Assembly (NCBI RefSeq): GCF_963678635.1
Contig: NC_087063.1
Coordinates: forward strand, 57,730,759-57,794,758
Source: Symsagittifera roscoffensis
Lineage: Eukaryota; Xenacoelomorpha; Acoela; Convolutidae
Reading direction: 5' to 3'
Length of the DNA: 64,000 nt
The translations under genes and the position numbers were made by a program. The notes under the pieces were generated by a model. The model had not been told where the DNA came from. It saw nothing but the letters and a program-made list of their open reading frames with translations, and made no database searches. Positions 9,716 through 20,428 of the stretch are shown here, piece after piece; the stretch's first letter is position 1, and each line of letters begins with the position of its first letter.

Positions 9716-10220
9716 TGGATCGAAACTTTTCGTCCTTTAATTTGACGGGGCAACAGAGGGAATTTAAAGTTAGTATTAACTTTTTGATGTTCAGATCGGC
9801 CTAAACGACTGAAAACATGTGCGTGTTTTTTCGCAAAGAAAGAACTCCAATAATCTGATATCGGATTCTGGGAAATTTTCTCTAGCAAGTGAACGGTTTC
9901 AGCCTTCAACTGTGTTGTAATTACACCTAGTTGCTCCTGCAGATCCAAGCCTAGAAGGTTACGAGTTCTTTTTTCCGAAATGAGGAACTGAGCGTCATCC
10001 ACCTTCCAGCCGCTAGAAGAAATCAGGATTTGAATCGACCCAAGGAGACGAATAGGCTGCTTATCGTAATCAACATACAAAGTGTCGATAGGGTATCGTG
10101 TGATGTCCCGAAACTCAATTGACGGGTTTCGTTGCAAAAGTAAAAGTAAGTCACAGGTACGTTTATTCAGGAAGGAGACTGGGCTTCCTGTGTCAACAGT
10201 TGAATAAAAAAACTCTAACC
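9682..10220 (-). pseudogene. Gypsy protease and start of reverse transcriptase
   Basis: The minus-strand frame contains the aspartic protease active site VDTGSPVSF (Asp-Thr-Gly codons at 10,186-10,194). The frame continues through a protease-like domain ending in a LLGLD motif near 9,960, then a linker leading toward reverse transcriptase. It is cut short near 9,715, where a short inverted segment begins. Family knowledge: this protease would mature gag-pol; the frame is not continuous with gag or with the rest of pol. Confidence 0.75.
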
Positions 10221-10392
10221 TTAACGCAACTGAATACTGAAGCTCCTGTATTTTCCTCCGCTCGACTTGAGAGTTTCAATACTGTTGATTCTTACAGCGG
10301 TTTCCAATTGTAAAACCCCATATTCTGGTTCACTGTCATGCTCAACATCTATGAAATTACAATCTATAGAGGGACCTGAATCTTCCTCATTT

Positions 10393-11263
10393 TCATGAAC
10401 CAGATTTACTCGTCGTTTGACGAATTGCAGCACTTTGCGAAATGACCACGTTTGCTACAGAGGTTACACGTAACTTCTTGAGCTGGACAAGATTTTTGCT
10501 GATCCGCACTAAAAGGATTACCACAGAAGTAACATGACTAATTCCTTTGGTTACTTTATGAGTTTTGTCGATTGTTTTGATTTTGATGGTAGTTCCGTTT
10601 TCCTCTAGACGACTGAATCGAGAAAGTGGGTTCTTGTTTAACCTTAATAGCGTTTGAATGCTGATTATGAGGGAGTAGTTTTTGGAATTGAGCAGATGTG
10701 CTTGCACGCTTTCGCACTCGAGTGCGAGTTTAAAGGTGTCATCTAGATCAGCCTTAGCCTTAATAAGTTGTTCTTGAACGTCTACATCTCGAATTCGTCC
10801 AATAAAGAGGTCTTTTAATGTCTCCCTTTCTTGAGCATTAGGCCAATTACACAGAGCCACTTGAGCACTATGACGAGAGTAAAATGACGAGAAAGTATCG
10901 TTTTCAAGCATAAATTTTGTATTATACAGCTTGATACGTTCAACCGTATAGTCCCGTTGGATATTGAATAACGTTTCTCTTCCCTTCTCTCTCCAATGCA
11001 AAGAACAGCGGAGACTTCAGACGAGCCTCAGTTTCGTGGTAGAACTAGTTCTGACTGATTCTGGGACCTTTTCGCCTCCTCTCAACGTTTAGTTCATTAA
11101 TTCTTTGAATCGCCACTTGATCTCTCTGTATTCGAGCATTAGCCGCTCCAGCGTCTTCGCCAACAGCAACTGTCTCAGGTTTCGGAGGAGGTTCATCAAG
11201 GACCTCTGCGGGTTCGATTAGAAGATCGTGAGGGTTGATGTTATCTTTCAGACCAGCTGCCAA
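10393..11263 (-). pseudogene. Gypsy gag remnant with zinc knuckles
   Basis: Two minus-strand open segments (11,045-11,263 and 10,393-11,001) look like gag: a charged N-terminal part followed by a helical capsid-like part. The nucleocapsid zinc knuckles, with CYFCGN and CNLCSKRGHFAKC patterns, are readable at about 10,430-10,540, but in a different frame from the capsid part. This copy therefore carries at least one frameshift. In the element it sits just inside the 5' LTR and upstream of protease. It would encode the particle protein that packages the RNA; here it cannot make an intact protein. Confidence 0.7.
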
Positions 11264-11370
11264 GAAAAATTGGCCTATTCACGATTCCCAAAGGAATGGC
11301 GGGTTAATAGAAGCTTTCGCCCAGAAGGGGGGAATGCCTAACAGGTCAGTTCTGTCTTCGTTCACAGGAA

Positions 11371-11385
11371 CTGCTAGCTGCGCCA
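11371..11385 (-). promoter_or_regulatory. Gypsy primer-binding site
   Basis: Directly after the LTR terminus the minus strand reads TGGCGCAGCTAGCAG. A TGG start next to the LTR is the hallmark of a site complementary to a tRNA 3' CCA end. I cannot name the tRNA from sequence alone. Confidence 0.6.
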
Positions 11386-11715
11386 TGACATTTGCCGAGA
11401 TTATTGAGTGAAAACTTGGTTGTTCAACAAGAAGTAAATTGTATTGTTGAATCGAATAATTAGTTACTGGAATCAATATAGTTGCTTAGTTTCAATTTAT
11501 TCTTGAGCTCAGAATTTTATCCTGAACAAAAATAAGGATGAGATAGATTAATGGACATCAAACAAACGATGTAGAAAGCAAAAGAGTGAACACGCACAGC
11601 GTGGCATTTAGTATAGGCTAGAATTATGACCTTGGTTAATGAGATTAACATAAATCTGCAGCAAGACTGCAAAAGGACAAGTTGATAACGAGGTACCGAA
11701 TGTCGCCTCACGACA
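11386..11715 (-). repeat. Gypsy 5' LTR (minus-strand orientation)
   Basis: About 330 bp, the partner of 1,226-1,550, and slightly longer than it. On the minus strand it precedes gag and is followed at once by a primer-binding site. Confidence 0.85.
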
Positions 11716-11790
11716 ATAATGGATTATTATCTATTTAAATTCTATTATTATTGATTATAACGGATTATAATCTATACATTTTTTTGTTAA
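11716..11790. repeat. Palindromic AT ladder, right flank of gypsy
   Basis: ATAATGGATTATTATC-like repeats, the same type as 1,030-1,225. This is the continuation of the ladder that the gypsy element split. Confidence 0.6.
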
Positions 11791-11859
11791 TTCATTTGCA
11801 AAACTTGCAACATTTCTGCGTTACTCACGGCCTAACGGCCTGCTCGCAATCTAAACCTA

Positions 11860-12195
11860 CTCGAATTTTGCCCCCCATCCATCCGCATTTGCCCAAGCCC
11901 CCTCCCCCAGTAAACGGGGGATTTAAACTAAGATGCGGGGGAGGGGTGGTTAATTGAGGAGGGGTAAACTGTGGGAGATGTAAGCTGGGGGGCGGGGTGT
12001 AAACCATTAGCTCCCCTCCCCCAAAGTCTGCCAATAAAAAACCCCTCATAAAAGGGGCGAATGGCGGTTGTGGTAAACTGGCAGGGAGGTGAGGGGGGGA
12101 GTGTAAACATGAGGAAAACGGGGGGGGGGATAAGCAACGGGGGGGGGGTTTAAACAGGGTGGAAAACGGGGGGGGGAACAGGGGGGGAGGTTAAC
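11860..12195 (+). repeat. G-run-rich block
   Basis: About 330 bp with many runs of 4-10 G on the plus strand, separated by short TAAACTG or GTAAAC-like spacers. It looks like a degenerate minisatellite and contains several stretches that meet the four-G-run pattern for G-quadruplexes. The open frames read from it are low-complexity artefacts. Confidence 0.7.
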
Positions 12196-12319
12196 TGGGT
12201 ATATGAGACAAAAATTTAAAAAATTGAAAAGAGAAAAGTAGCATTTTTTGAAACCTAATGCGTGGCAACTGCACTTTGAAAAAAAGTTGTAAATTTCCTG
12301 ACTAACCTGTCAAAAAAGT

Positions 12320-12540
12320 CTATTTTATTTGATTATAACCGATTATAAGGGATTGTATTGGCACAAAAAATATAAGAAATATAATCCTTTTTTAATGGAT
12401 AACAAAAGATTATAATCAGTATTGGATTGTTTTGATTTAAAAACAATAGAGCATAATCCATTTTTGAAAGATTATAATCGATTATTTTGTAATTTTATAC
12501 TGACTAAAAAATGACAGTACAAACGATTATTATCCATGGA
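12320..12540. repeat. Palindromic AT ladder
   Basis: Repeated GATTATAATC / ATAATCGATTAT variants, matching the blocks at 1,030 and 15,030. Confidence 0.55.
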
Positions 12541-12638
12541 ACTTCAATGTATCTGAGTATCTATCTGACAGGGTATCTATCTGAGAAGAATCGATTATCG
12601 TTTGAAAAAAAAAGAATATAGATAAATCGATTCTATAG

Positions 12639-12686
12639 CAACAACAACAACAACAACAACAACAAAAACAACATGAACAACAACAA

Positions 12687-12718
<32 letters not shown>

Positions 12719-12868
12719 GCAACAACAACAAAAACAATACCATCACCGCCTACAACAAAACAACAATAACAATACCAACATCGAAAACAACTACTACAAC
12801 AGCAAAAGCAACATAACAACAACTGCGACAACAGAAACAAGTAAAACAACTTCATCAACAGCAACAGC

Positions 12869-12948
<80 letters not shown>

Positions 12949-12957
12949 AAACAACAC
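12639..12957. repeat. CAA/TTG microsatellite
   Basis: A long array of CAA triplets with scattered ACAAAA, AGC and ACC interruptions, nearly pure from about 12,870 to 12,950. All long poly-Leu, poly-Val and poly-Cys frames on the minus strand come from this repeat and are not genes. Confidence 0.95.
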
Positions 12958-15440
12958 CAATTAACAACACCGCCAATTAAGTTAAAATTCCTCAGATAAA
13001 AAGTCGAAAGTTGACTGAATAATAATTTTGTTTTCTTCAAAAGTCGGAACATTTAAGCAAAAACTTTTAAATTTTGAGTCGTGCAGGGAACTCTAATCCG
13101 ACTACTTAACTCATCTCAAATCAATTTGAAGCAATATTGGGTGCGGGATAATTCGCCTTGCTTAAATAATTTGTGCTACCCCTCTAGCATTATACATAAA
13201 ACAACAATTTGGACCATAAATAGGCCAAAGCATTGCCCGACTGCCATTTTTCAAACCTTTAGTTTTAAAAAATGGAGAATTTTTAGGTAATTTGTTTTAT
13301 ACAGTTATTTCAATAAGTTGGTAAATTTAATGGGGTAATAAAAGTTAATTAATTTTTTTTATTGCCGAATTTGATCGTAATAGCAAAAAAAAATTAAAAT
13401 CAACTTGCCAAAAATGAAAAACAGCCATACAAATACCGCGTGAAAGTCGTAATAATAAAATTTTCCCGGGTCTAATCACATAATTCAAACTAGAAAAAAA
13501 TATATCTTCCGTATTCAGGTTCCTCGGGTCAATTCGGTAGCGAAAATAAGAGTTTGATTACGAGCAGAAATAATTTAAAGAACGTATCTTTGTTATCGTT
13601 GTTAGGCAAGCGTAGCGTGTATTCGATTGACTTGCCAGTCGGAAACAAAATAGTAAATCAGAAACTATCATAATGCAGTCATTTGTTGCTTTTCAGTTTT
13701 AAATCAAAACTGTTGAAACAGACACTCCGAGCAAATAAAAAAATATATGAACGATTTATTCCTACTTTGAAGAAAGAAGTTGAAAAACGCAAGATTGCAA
13801 GATTGCTCAACAAACTTTTTTAAAGAAAAATAGCTAGCAGACCAGTGGAAAGATGTCAATGAGTTCAAGGATGCCAAAAAAATTCAGTTCAAAAGACAAA
13901 AATGTTGCCCACTAAAACCTCCAAATGCTTTTAATTCTTGCATGCGTAACTTTTTATAATTGAAACTTCACAACCTGAGAAAAAAACTGTTGGAGCAAAT
14001 AAACAATTTTTGGGCTGATTTGCCAGTTTGTAATTCTCATTCAATACATACAATTCACTATGCGCCAATAATAGATTGATACTAATTTTCGAGATAAAAA
14101 AGGCTAGAGTTTTTTTTTAAAACAAATTGAAAAGGTTTTAAAGTCGACACAGTTTTTTTCACAATCCCAACCCTAAGTTTTTATTTTGCTGCCACACTTG
14201 GTCCCTTTGAGTTTATTTTGAGGAAATAAAGGGAACCTTTTCTACAATAGTTGCTTCTAGTCAGTTTCAACGTCGAGGTCAGATGAATGAAGTCAAATTG
14301 AAAAAAATTGCCTTCCTTTATAAATTGAACCCGGTATCTTTAACTTTCCAAACATGGGCGCTACGTCAAATTCTACTTTGAAGGAACTGTCAATGGGTTT
14401 GATATCATTATGAAGCACATAACGTTTTGTTTGCGAATTCTTGGAGGTACTTAAGGCTGAGTAAGAAACTGCCCTTGGCCCTTGTTATTACCTGAATTTT
14501 CAATAATAATCGAAAAATAACTCGAAAAATTTTTGCATTAATTAAAAATTCTAATCGAACCTTCCGGTCCATACCTAATCTGATTTTAAAAAGTGCTAAG
14601 CTTCCCAGGTCATTCTGCGAGTCATACTGAAATCATACAGCGAATTGCGAAAGTTATATAAACATGCATTCTGTTAACCATTGTAACTCTTGAAAAAGAG
14701 GATTTTTGATGGTGGCCCTTTTTGATTAAGTTTTCATAACGGTTTTTTCAACATCGAAGAAGTTTTTGATTCTTTTGTTTTACAAATTCTGAATGACAAA
14801 AAATTGATCGTTTCTGAATGACAAAAAATGATGAAACTATGATCGTTTCTTTGTGAGATTTTTTGGGTGTCCGTGGAAGCAGCTTAATTATGCATTGGGA
14901 TTAATTTCACATCCTCCCTCCCCCCCCCCCTCCCACAAATAGACCAACCAGCATCCAGTTTCAAGCGTTAATAAGTGATTATATTACGATTTTAGTACCA
15001 GTCTTACTAAAATTGAGAAAATCTATTTTAATCAATTAGTAATCGATTATAATCTCTCTTTTTAAAATCAAATTACAACCCATTATAATCAATTATAATC
15101 GATTATTTATTCGTCTATTTTTCGATAAAATTATAATCGATTATAATTTGTTAAAATTCATTTTTTCAATTCAAATTTTTAGTTCATTAGTTTTTAACAA
15201 AAAGCCATTATAATCGTTCAAAATTGATAATAATCCCTTTTGCTTTTCCATTTTGTCTTCGAAGTTGCATCTAAATGCCTATATTTTATGCTTTTTGTAG
15301 TCTTGGTTCCTGTGAAAAATGAGGAAATTTTTTTAAAGTTTTCCAAATAATTCGATTTTACAAGTTTTTTTTCATTTCTTCCCCATTAGAATGGTTTTGT
15401 GATGTATATTTAAAGGTTTATTAAACACAAAAACTTCAGC
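12958..15440. other. Gene-free AT-rich stretch with a poly-C tract and AT ladder
   Basis: I see no exon, RNA gene or transposon coding region. A short pyrimidine tract with a run of C lies at about 14,915-14,935. Another block of ATTATAATCGATTATAAT-type palindromes lies at about 15,030-15,240. Confidence 0.5.
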
Positions 15441-15669
15441 AAATTGATTTATTTTCATGATTGGTTCAGAAGATTTATTTTTCATCTACCACGGGAACCT
15501 TTCCACTCATATGAAAGGATCTCTATGAAACTTTTGTTTCGTGGTAAAACTTTGTGTTCAGATGAACCAAAGTGTTCAAGAGATCTCTCTATTAGAGATT
15601 TTCTTTTTGACACAAAAATAAGGACCCATAAGATATAATTCGGATATAGTTTTGAATTGACAAAAATTC

Positions 15670-16620
15670 GGCAACAGAACTTTGTTGGGTTGTGTGAGAG
15701 GCCATGTTTGATGTAATTTGCTTATCAATTCATTCAGTAGTTTTGGCGTTATTCTTGATCAACTAAAAAAGCCAAAACAAGCCAATTTCGGGATACAACT
15801 TTGCTTACAAATTTCGCAAAATAATCATAGTAAATCTGATAAAATTAAAATTCTAAGCAAGAGTTGAGTTGATCATTTTTTGTGTTAAATTAACCAGGGG
15901 CGGATTTAGGGGAGGGGGGCGGGGGAGGACGCTTTTTATCTTCAGGGATACGACCCCCTGCCGTCCCAAAGGGACCCCTCATTGTACTATTTAGAGATAT
16001 CCATTTTTGGTGACGGACACTAAAAATTTTTTCAAGGCGCCTTTGGCGCCAATATATACTTATTTTGAGGGGGGAGCACACGCCAAAAAAACGCAGTATT
16101 TTTGGTCAAAATGCCTTTTTTGGCCTGTTTTTCAAAATAAATTCGATCGAACTAAAAAAAAACAGATCGAGAAAAAACAGGTCGAGAAAACGCGTTTAAA
16201 ATTTCTAACTTTGTTCATTTTGTCCGGATAAATTAAATCATGGCATGGACCAAGTTAACATCCTCCCCCTAAACGGTTTTTTTGGGGGGGATGTTAACTT
16301 GGTACATGCATTGATTTAAATTATCCGGAAAAAACGAACAAAGTTAGAAATTTTAAACGCGTTTTTCTCAAATGCGGTTAAATTTACACAAAAATGATCA
16401 GCTCAACTCTTGCTTAGAATTTTATCAGAATTACTACGAGGCATTTTTTGCGAAATTCGTAAGCAAATTTTTACCCAAAGTTTTCGCAAGCAAAGTTTTA
16501 TGGCTTAATTTGGCTTTTTTTAGTTGATCAAGAATTACGCCAAAACTACTGAGTGAATTGATGAGCAAATTACATCAAACATAGCCTCTCACACAACCCA
16601 ACAAAGTTCTAGAGGGGCAA
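15670..16620. repeat. Long foldback element with nested insertion
   Basis: Two imperfect inverted pairs form one large hairpin. The outer arms are about 15,680-15,892 and 16,378-16,611 (AGAACTTTGTTGGGTTGTGT on the left, its complement on the right). The inner arms are about 16,190-16,270 and 16,283-16,361, meeting at CCAAGTTAACATCCTCCCCC and its complement. The left arm is interrupted at 15,893-16,190 by sequence that starts CAGGGGCGGATTTAGG, resembling a hAT-type terminus. There is no coding sequence. It is probably a non-autonomous foldback DNA element. Confidence 0.7.
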
Positions 16621-17050
16621 AAACTCCAAGAAATTGAATAAAAGAATATAGCTCTGCTTGGTAAAAAAAAAGTAATTGTTTAAATTTAAACTCAAACTTT
16701 AGCTTACAAACAACTTAAAATTGTAAGGCAAAAATTTGTGGAGTTTTTACTTCTCTAGAACTTTGCTGGGCTGTGTGGGAGGCTGTGTATAATTTAATTT
16801 GCTCATCAGTTCACTAAATAGAGTTGGCGTAATTCTTGATCATTTAAATAAATGCCAAGTTGACCCATCTTCGTGGTAAAATTTGATTCCGAACTTCGCT
16901 AAAAATATGTTTCATAGCAATTCTGATAGAAACTTGTCTCTATCTTTTTTTTGTATAAAATTAACTCAATTCGGTATAGAACTCGTTTAAATTTTCTAAG
17001 TTTTTTTGTCTTGTCCGTATAAAACAAATCAGCAATGTATTAGGACAAAT
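16620..17050. repeat. Second, diverged copy of the foldback arm
   Basis: From about 16,751 the sequence again follows the 15,680-15,892 arm (GAACTTTGCTGGGCTGTGTG.., TTCTTGATCA..), with many substitutions. A short inverted pair (GTTCTAGAGGGGCAAAAACT and its near complement) links it to the end of the first foldback at 16,607. Confidence 0.55.
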
Positions 17051-17379
17051 GGTTTATTTCCAGTTCCTGATACTGCTCAAGTAATCACACGAGAAAAACT
17101 TCTGATAAATACTCAATTATGAAACGCAGGAATAGAAGTTAATCATTTGTGTGAGAATTCGAAACAAAGTTAGTTTCTCCTAGCATTACACTGATACTCA
17201 CAATCAGTGCTGCCTCTTCTTCGCTGCCCCCTTCTTTCTTCGGCAATCCATTCATCCAGAATTACTCCATCCATTTGGACATCAAGACCTGATAACCAAG
17301 TTACTATAGGTTATATGCTCAACACGAGGATAAGTATTACACGTCACTTAGACTTTAGAAACTATTTTTTGATTTTGGA

Positions 17380-17480
17380 CGCAGAGCTCATGCGTTTAAC
17401 TAAGTATTCCAGTATATCCGGAATACATGGTTTTCGTATTCCGGATATACCGGAAAATAAATTCGTTTTCCGGTATATCC
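17380..17480. repeat. CCGGTATATCCGGAATA inverted/tandem repeat
   Basis: The motif TATCCGGAATA and its complement alternate several times around 17,407-17,475, giving small hairpins. The surrounding open frame (17,207-17,581) has no gene-like composition. Confidence 0.45.
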
Positions 17481-17931
17481 TGAAAACTGATACCCCAAAA
17501 AATCAGAAAATGGCTATATTTGTTCAAGATTTTCATTGCCGGAATAAAATTGTTGCTTTCCAAATATCAATTTCTTATTGACTCAATTCAGCGGGTCAAA
17601 CGTGTCCAACTTGATTTTTTATTGATTCAATTTAGTGACCTTGGTTGTCAACCAACGATCCAAAAATTCTCATATTCCATATGAGGTGCCAGAAACTACA
17701 TTTATTCATGTGATTCATCCAAAGTGTCGAAAAGATACACAATTCCGAAGCGTTTCTTGGAATTGCAGAGGGACCGAAACCCATAAGTAGTTGAGTTTAC
17801 GAGTCAAAGAACTTCACAAGCTGGAGGTGATCCATATTGACCCGAGAAGCAACTTTGGCTCTGATGTATGACTGCAGTTCTCGCGTCTTCTTCAATTGTC
17901 TTGTCTTCTCGCCATGATGAGCTCAAAAAAA

Positions 17932-18268
17932 TCATCTGATATGCAAACGCTCCGAAATTGTGGGCCACAAAAGTCTCTTATTGTCATTACGCAAACTACC
18001 GCATCTAATTTTTCGAATAACTGCATAATGTTCTATTCTTATAAAATTGTCTGGCCGGTTTGTGGTCCAGAGCACAACATCAGTCACAACTTGGCCTCGT
18101 AGGTTGGGCCAGGTACCTTCTTCCTCAACAACAGAAATTCTCAAAACTATTTTATCTGGCTGGCCAAGTGTGCAAAAAATCCAATTGCTATCAGCTTGAG
18201 TTATCAGCTTGAAAATTTCTTCCACTTTTTTGAAAAGTATAGAGATTTTTACGTATAACCTAAGACAG
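17932..18268 (-). CDS. Possible terminal exon of an unknown minus-strand gene
   Basis: The minus strand is open for roughly 110 codons with mixed, non-repetitive composition (for example EEEGTWPNLRGQVVTDVVLW), ending at TGA. A T-rich sequence ending in CTTAG near 18,268 could be a splice acceptor. It lies downstream of the JmjC remnant on the same strand and could be part of that gene or a separate one. I recognise no domain. The absence of a start codon or upstream exon leaves this uncertain. Confidence 0.3.
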
Positions 18269-18943
18269 CATTGAACATTTTTGTCCTTTCTCAAAAAGGT
18301 TCATCGTGTGATTGTTTTTATCTGCGAAAATAACGAAATCATTGTAGTTGCCACACTTGAGAGAGTGGCTTGTCCGTTTTGTTCTTAGCTTAATTTTTTT
18401 TCTTTTGCTTGTTTGTTTATTAATGATTTTGATTGAAGTTGCTTGGGTTAACTTACCATTCAAAAACTATATCCTGGCAAGGTGGTTATCTAAGGTTTTG
18501 TTGTGCGCCTTCAGAAATCTCCAGATCCCTCCAGATCTTCTAATTCTTGCGGCAGTATCGTGTCTCTGGTGCTATAAAAACATCATTCTCTATTTTTATT
18601 TATTTCGACAAAAATGTATCAGTTTAATCTTTGATACTAACCACAGATGCACCATCAGCTCATTCAGAGCCAACATCGGAAAAGCATGGAAGCAGCTGCT
18701 GAAGGGCTCTTTCTCTTACGGCTCGTGTCGGAAAACTCTGCCAGCCGTCAGCAGGTGTCCACAATGGATGAAATTGACACCCAGAACCACTGACTCTGAA
18801 TGCGTTTCAACCATGTGTATCATGCGAGCTGGCGTAACACAATTTGAACATCAACTGGCGTATATATTCCTAGGATCGAACACAAATGTGAGGTTAAACT
18901 TAGTTGAAAACTGGACCACTCGGTGACTAGGAGTCTAATTACT

Positions 18944-19249
18944 TTACAAACCGGTTATTTTTTCCTTTAAGCTGTACCGTCTAGCTCTGAGTTCCTCGGG
19001 GTATTCCTTCAAAATTTCGTCAAGGAAATTGTCCCCATACATTGGGCTGTCAAACAGGCAACTATCCGCAGGCCCTATTAGTTGGATTTTAAACCCCTTG
19101 ATGGATTTAGCCGATAGAATTAACAAGGCTCCTTGTTGGCCAATAAACTAGTCTGAATGGATCCAGTTGACAAGATCAACCTCAGGCACGCACTGTATTA
19201 GACTCGAGGCAAGCATGATCTAACAAAAAACCCGAAAGTATGATCAAAA
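18944..19249 (-). pseudogene. JmjC gene upstream segment (copy 1)
   Basis: Near-identical duplicate of 20,030-20,335, including the 60-codon frame at 18,944-19,126. In this copy the HxD exon is missing, so it cannot encode a working demethylase. Confidence 0.5.
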
Positions 19250-19257
19250 ATTATTCA

Positions 19258-19604
19258 GCTCATTCAGAGCCAACATCGGAAAAGCATGGAAGCAGCTGCT
19301 GAAGGGCTCTTTCTCTTTCCGCTCGTGTCGGAAAACTCTGCCAGCCGTCAGCAGGTGTCCACAATGGATGAAATTGACACCCAGAACCACTGACTCTGAA
19401 TGCGTTTCAACCATGTGTATCATGCGAGCTGGCATAACGAGGGCTTGGCGCTCCGTCAAAACAACTTTCTGACACCCTCCAGCACCACAGCAAGGGTCAT
19501 CCCCGGAAACATCGGTTTTCAACCCAGAGATTGCTGCATCAGATATTATTGGAAAATTTGCTTCTTGTTGAACGACGGGGCCATCAAACAAAATGTTTTG
19601 CATT
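19258..19604 (-). pseudogene. JmjC-domain exon with second iron ligand
   Basis: After a TTTTAG acceptor the spliced frame reads CKTFCLMAPSFNKKQ, like the K-x-F-x-L-x-x-P block that follows the HxD site in KDM2/7 proteins, and then hits a stop. One frame over, the match continues: KVVLTERQALVMPARMIHM with the distal histidine (19,415-19,417), SVVLGVNFIH, and an arginine-rich FRHERKEKE segment. A one-base frameshift near 19,545-19,560 would connect the two parts. The 3' half of this exon is also present in the first duplicate (18,657-18,838). Confidence 0.65.
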
Positions 19605-19676
19605 CTAAAAGAAAACAACTAAATGGAACAGGTTTCTATATTTCGTTGAAAAAATTGTGCACCAACTTCGTTTAAC

Positions 19677-19896
19677 CTGTAACTAAAATGTACATCACAG
19701 ATGTACCGAAGAAATCCCGGTGAAATGGTGTTACTGCATCAGACTGCGATAACAGCAGGTAGCTTGACTCATTCGTCGATACCTCTGTCTTCTCCAACTT
19801 CCTTTTATGTTTGTCTCCCAACGACACATCCTTGACTGCTTTTGGGACAGAGAAGTTCGTGGCGGCCGACAAGGAAGCATCAGCATCAATGATGTT
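19677..19896 (-). pseudogene. JmjC-domain exon with HxD iron site
   Basis: The minus-strand frame contains TPFHRDFFGTSVMYILVTG, closely matching the first iron-binding block of KDM2/KDM7 histone lysine demethylases (His-x-Asp at codons 19,714-19,722, then the FxGTSV motif). A T-rich TTCTAG acceptor precedes it at 19,896 and an ACAG/GTTAAAC donor follows at 19,676. Known family role: Fe(II)- and 2-oxoglutarate-dependent demethylation of histone lysines in the nucleus. It joins the next exon across a 72-nt intron (19,605-19,676). I call it a pseudogene because the next exon needs a frameshift, but an unrecognised splice variant is possible. Confidence 0.65.
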
Positions 19897-20029
19897 CTAG
19901 AACATTGGCGGCATTGATCGTAACAAAATTTGAACATCAACTGGCGTATATATTCCTAGGATCGAACACAAATGTGAGGTTAAACTTAGTTGAAAACTGG
20001 ACCACTCGATGACTAGGAGTCTAATTACT

Positions 20030-20335
20030 TTACAAACCGGTTATTTTTTCCTTTAAGCTGTACCGTCTAGCTCTGAGTTCCTCGGGGTATTCCTTCAAAA
20101 TTTCGTCAAGGAAATTGTCCCCATACATTGGGCTGTCAAACAGGCAACTATCCGCAGGCCCTATTAGTTGGATTTTAAACCCCTTGATGGATTTAGCCGA
20201 TAGAATTAACAAGGCTCCTTGTTGGCCAATAAACTAGTCTGAATGGATCCAGTTGACAAGATCAACCTCAGGCACGCACTGTATTAGACTCGAGGCAAGC
20301 ATGATCTAACAAAAAACCCGAAAGTATGATCAAAA
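20030..20335 (-). pseudogene. JmjC gene upstream segment (copy 2)
   Basis: On the minus strand, after a TTTTTTGTTAG acceptor at about 20,310, a short open piece reads VPEVDLVNWIHSD, resembling the V-DLV-W segment that precedes the JmjC core in KDM2/KDM7 proteins. It then reaches a stop. A second open frame (20,030-20,212) follows with no recognised domain. The same sequence is present at 18,944-19,249. The stop makes an intact gene doubtful. Confidence 0.4.
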
Positions 20336-20428
20336 ATTATTTATAACGACTTTGAGCTAACTTTAGGTTCAGATGCTCACTTGCGAAAGTCTAATCTTGT
20401 TTCGCCATAGTAAATTGGAGATAACATG

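Larger units (their letters stand above)
1226..11715 (-). mobile_element. Decayed Ty3/gypsy LTR retrotransposon, interrupted by a copia insertion
   Basis: Direct repeats at 1,226-1,550 and 11,386-11,715 begin TGACATTTGCC and end CACGACA on the plus strand (TG..CA) and bracket gag-pol coding remnants that all read on the minus strand. The order on that strand is gag with zinc knuckles, protease, reverse transcriptase, integrase and a C-terminal tail, which is the Ty3/gypsy order. The 5-bp flanks are gtaat on the left and ataat on the right, a likely target duplication with one change. The coding region is broken by frameshifts, stops, a small inversion and the copia element at 2,467-7,338, so this copy is dead. 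The LTRs differ from each other by several bases and a small length difference, so it is older than the copia element. Confidence 0.88.
18657..20340 (-). repeat. Partial tandem duplication of a JmjC gene segment
   Basis: Block A (18,657-18,838) recurs at 19,257-19,434, and block B (18,839-19,252) recurs at 19,927-20,339, both with few differences. The second copy has about 490 bp (19,435-19,926) between A and B that the first copy lacks. The missing piece is bounded by short TAAC repeats, so a simple deletion between them after duplication explains the pattern. The lost piece carries the metal-binding exon. Confidence 0.88.

Noticed and set aside
12595-13052. Poly-Leu, poly-Val and poly-Cys open frames on the minus strand
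   Set aside because: They are translations of the CAA/TTG microsatellite in its three frames.
15444-15638. 64-codon plus-strand frame
   Set aside because: No start context, splice site, domain or second copy; lies in repeat-rich DNA beside the foldback.
17207-17581. 124-codon plus-strand frame
   Set aside because: Covers an inverted TATCCGGAATA repeat, has no domain or splice context, and its composition is unlike a protein.
19400-19675. 91-codon plus-strand frame
   Set aside because: Antisense to the JmjC exon, which explains the openness.
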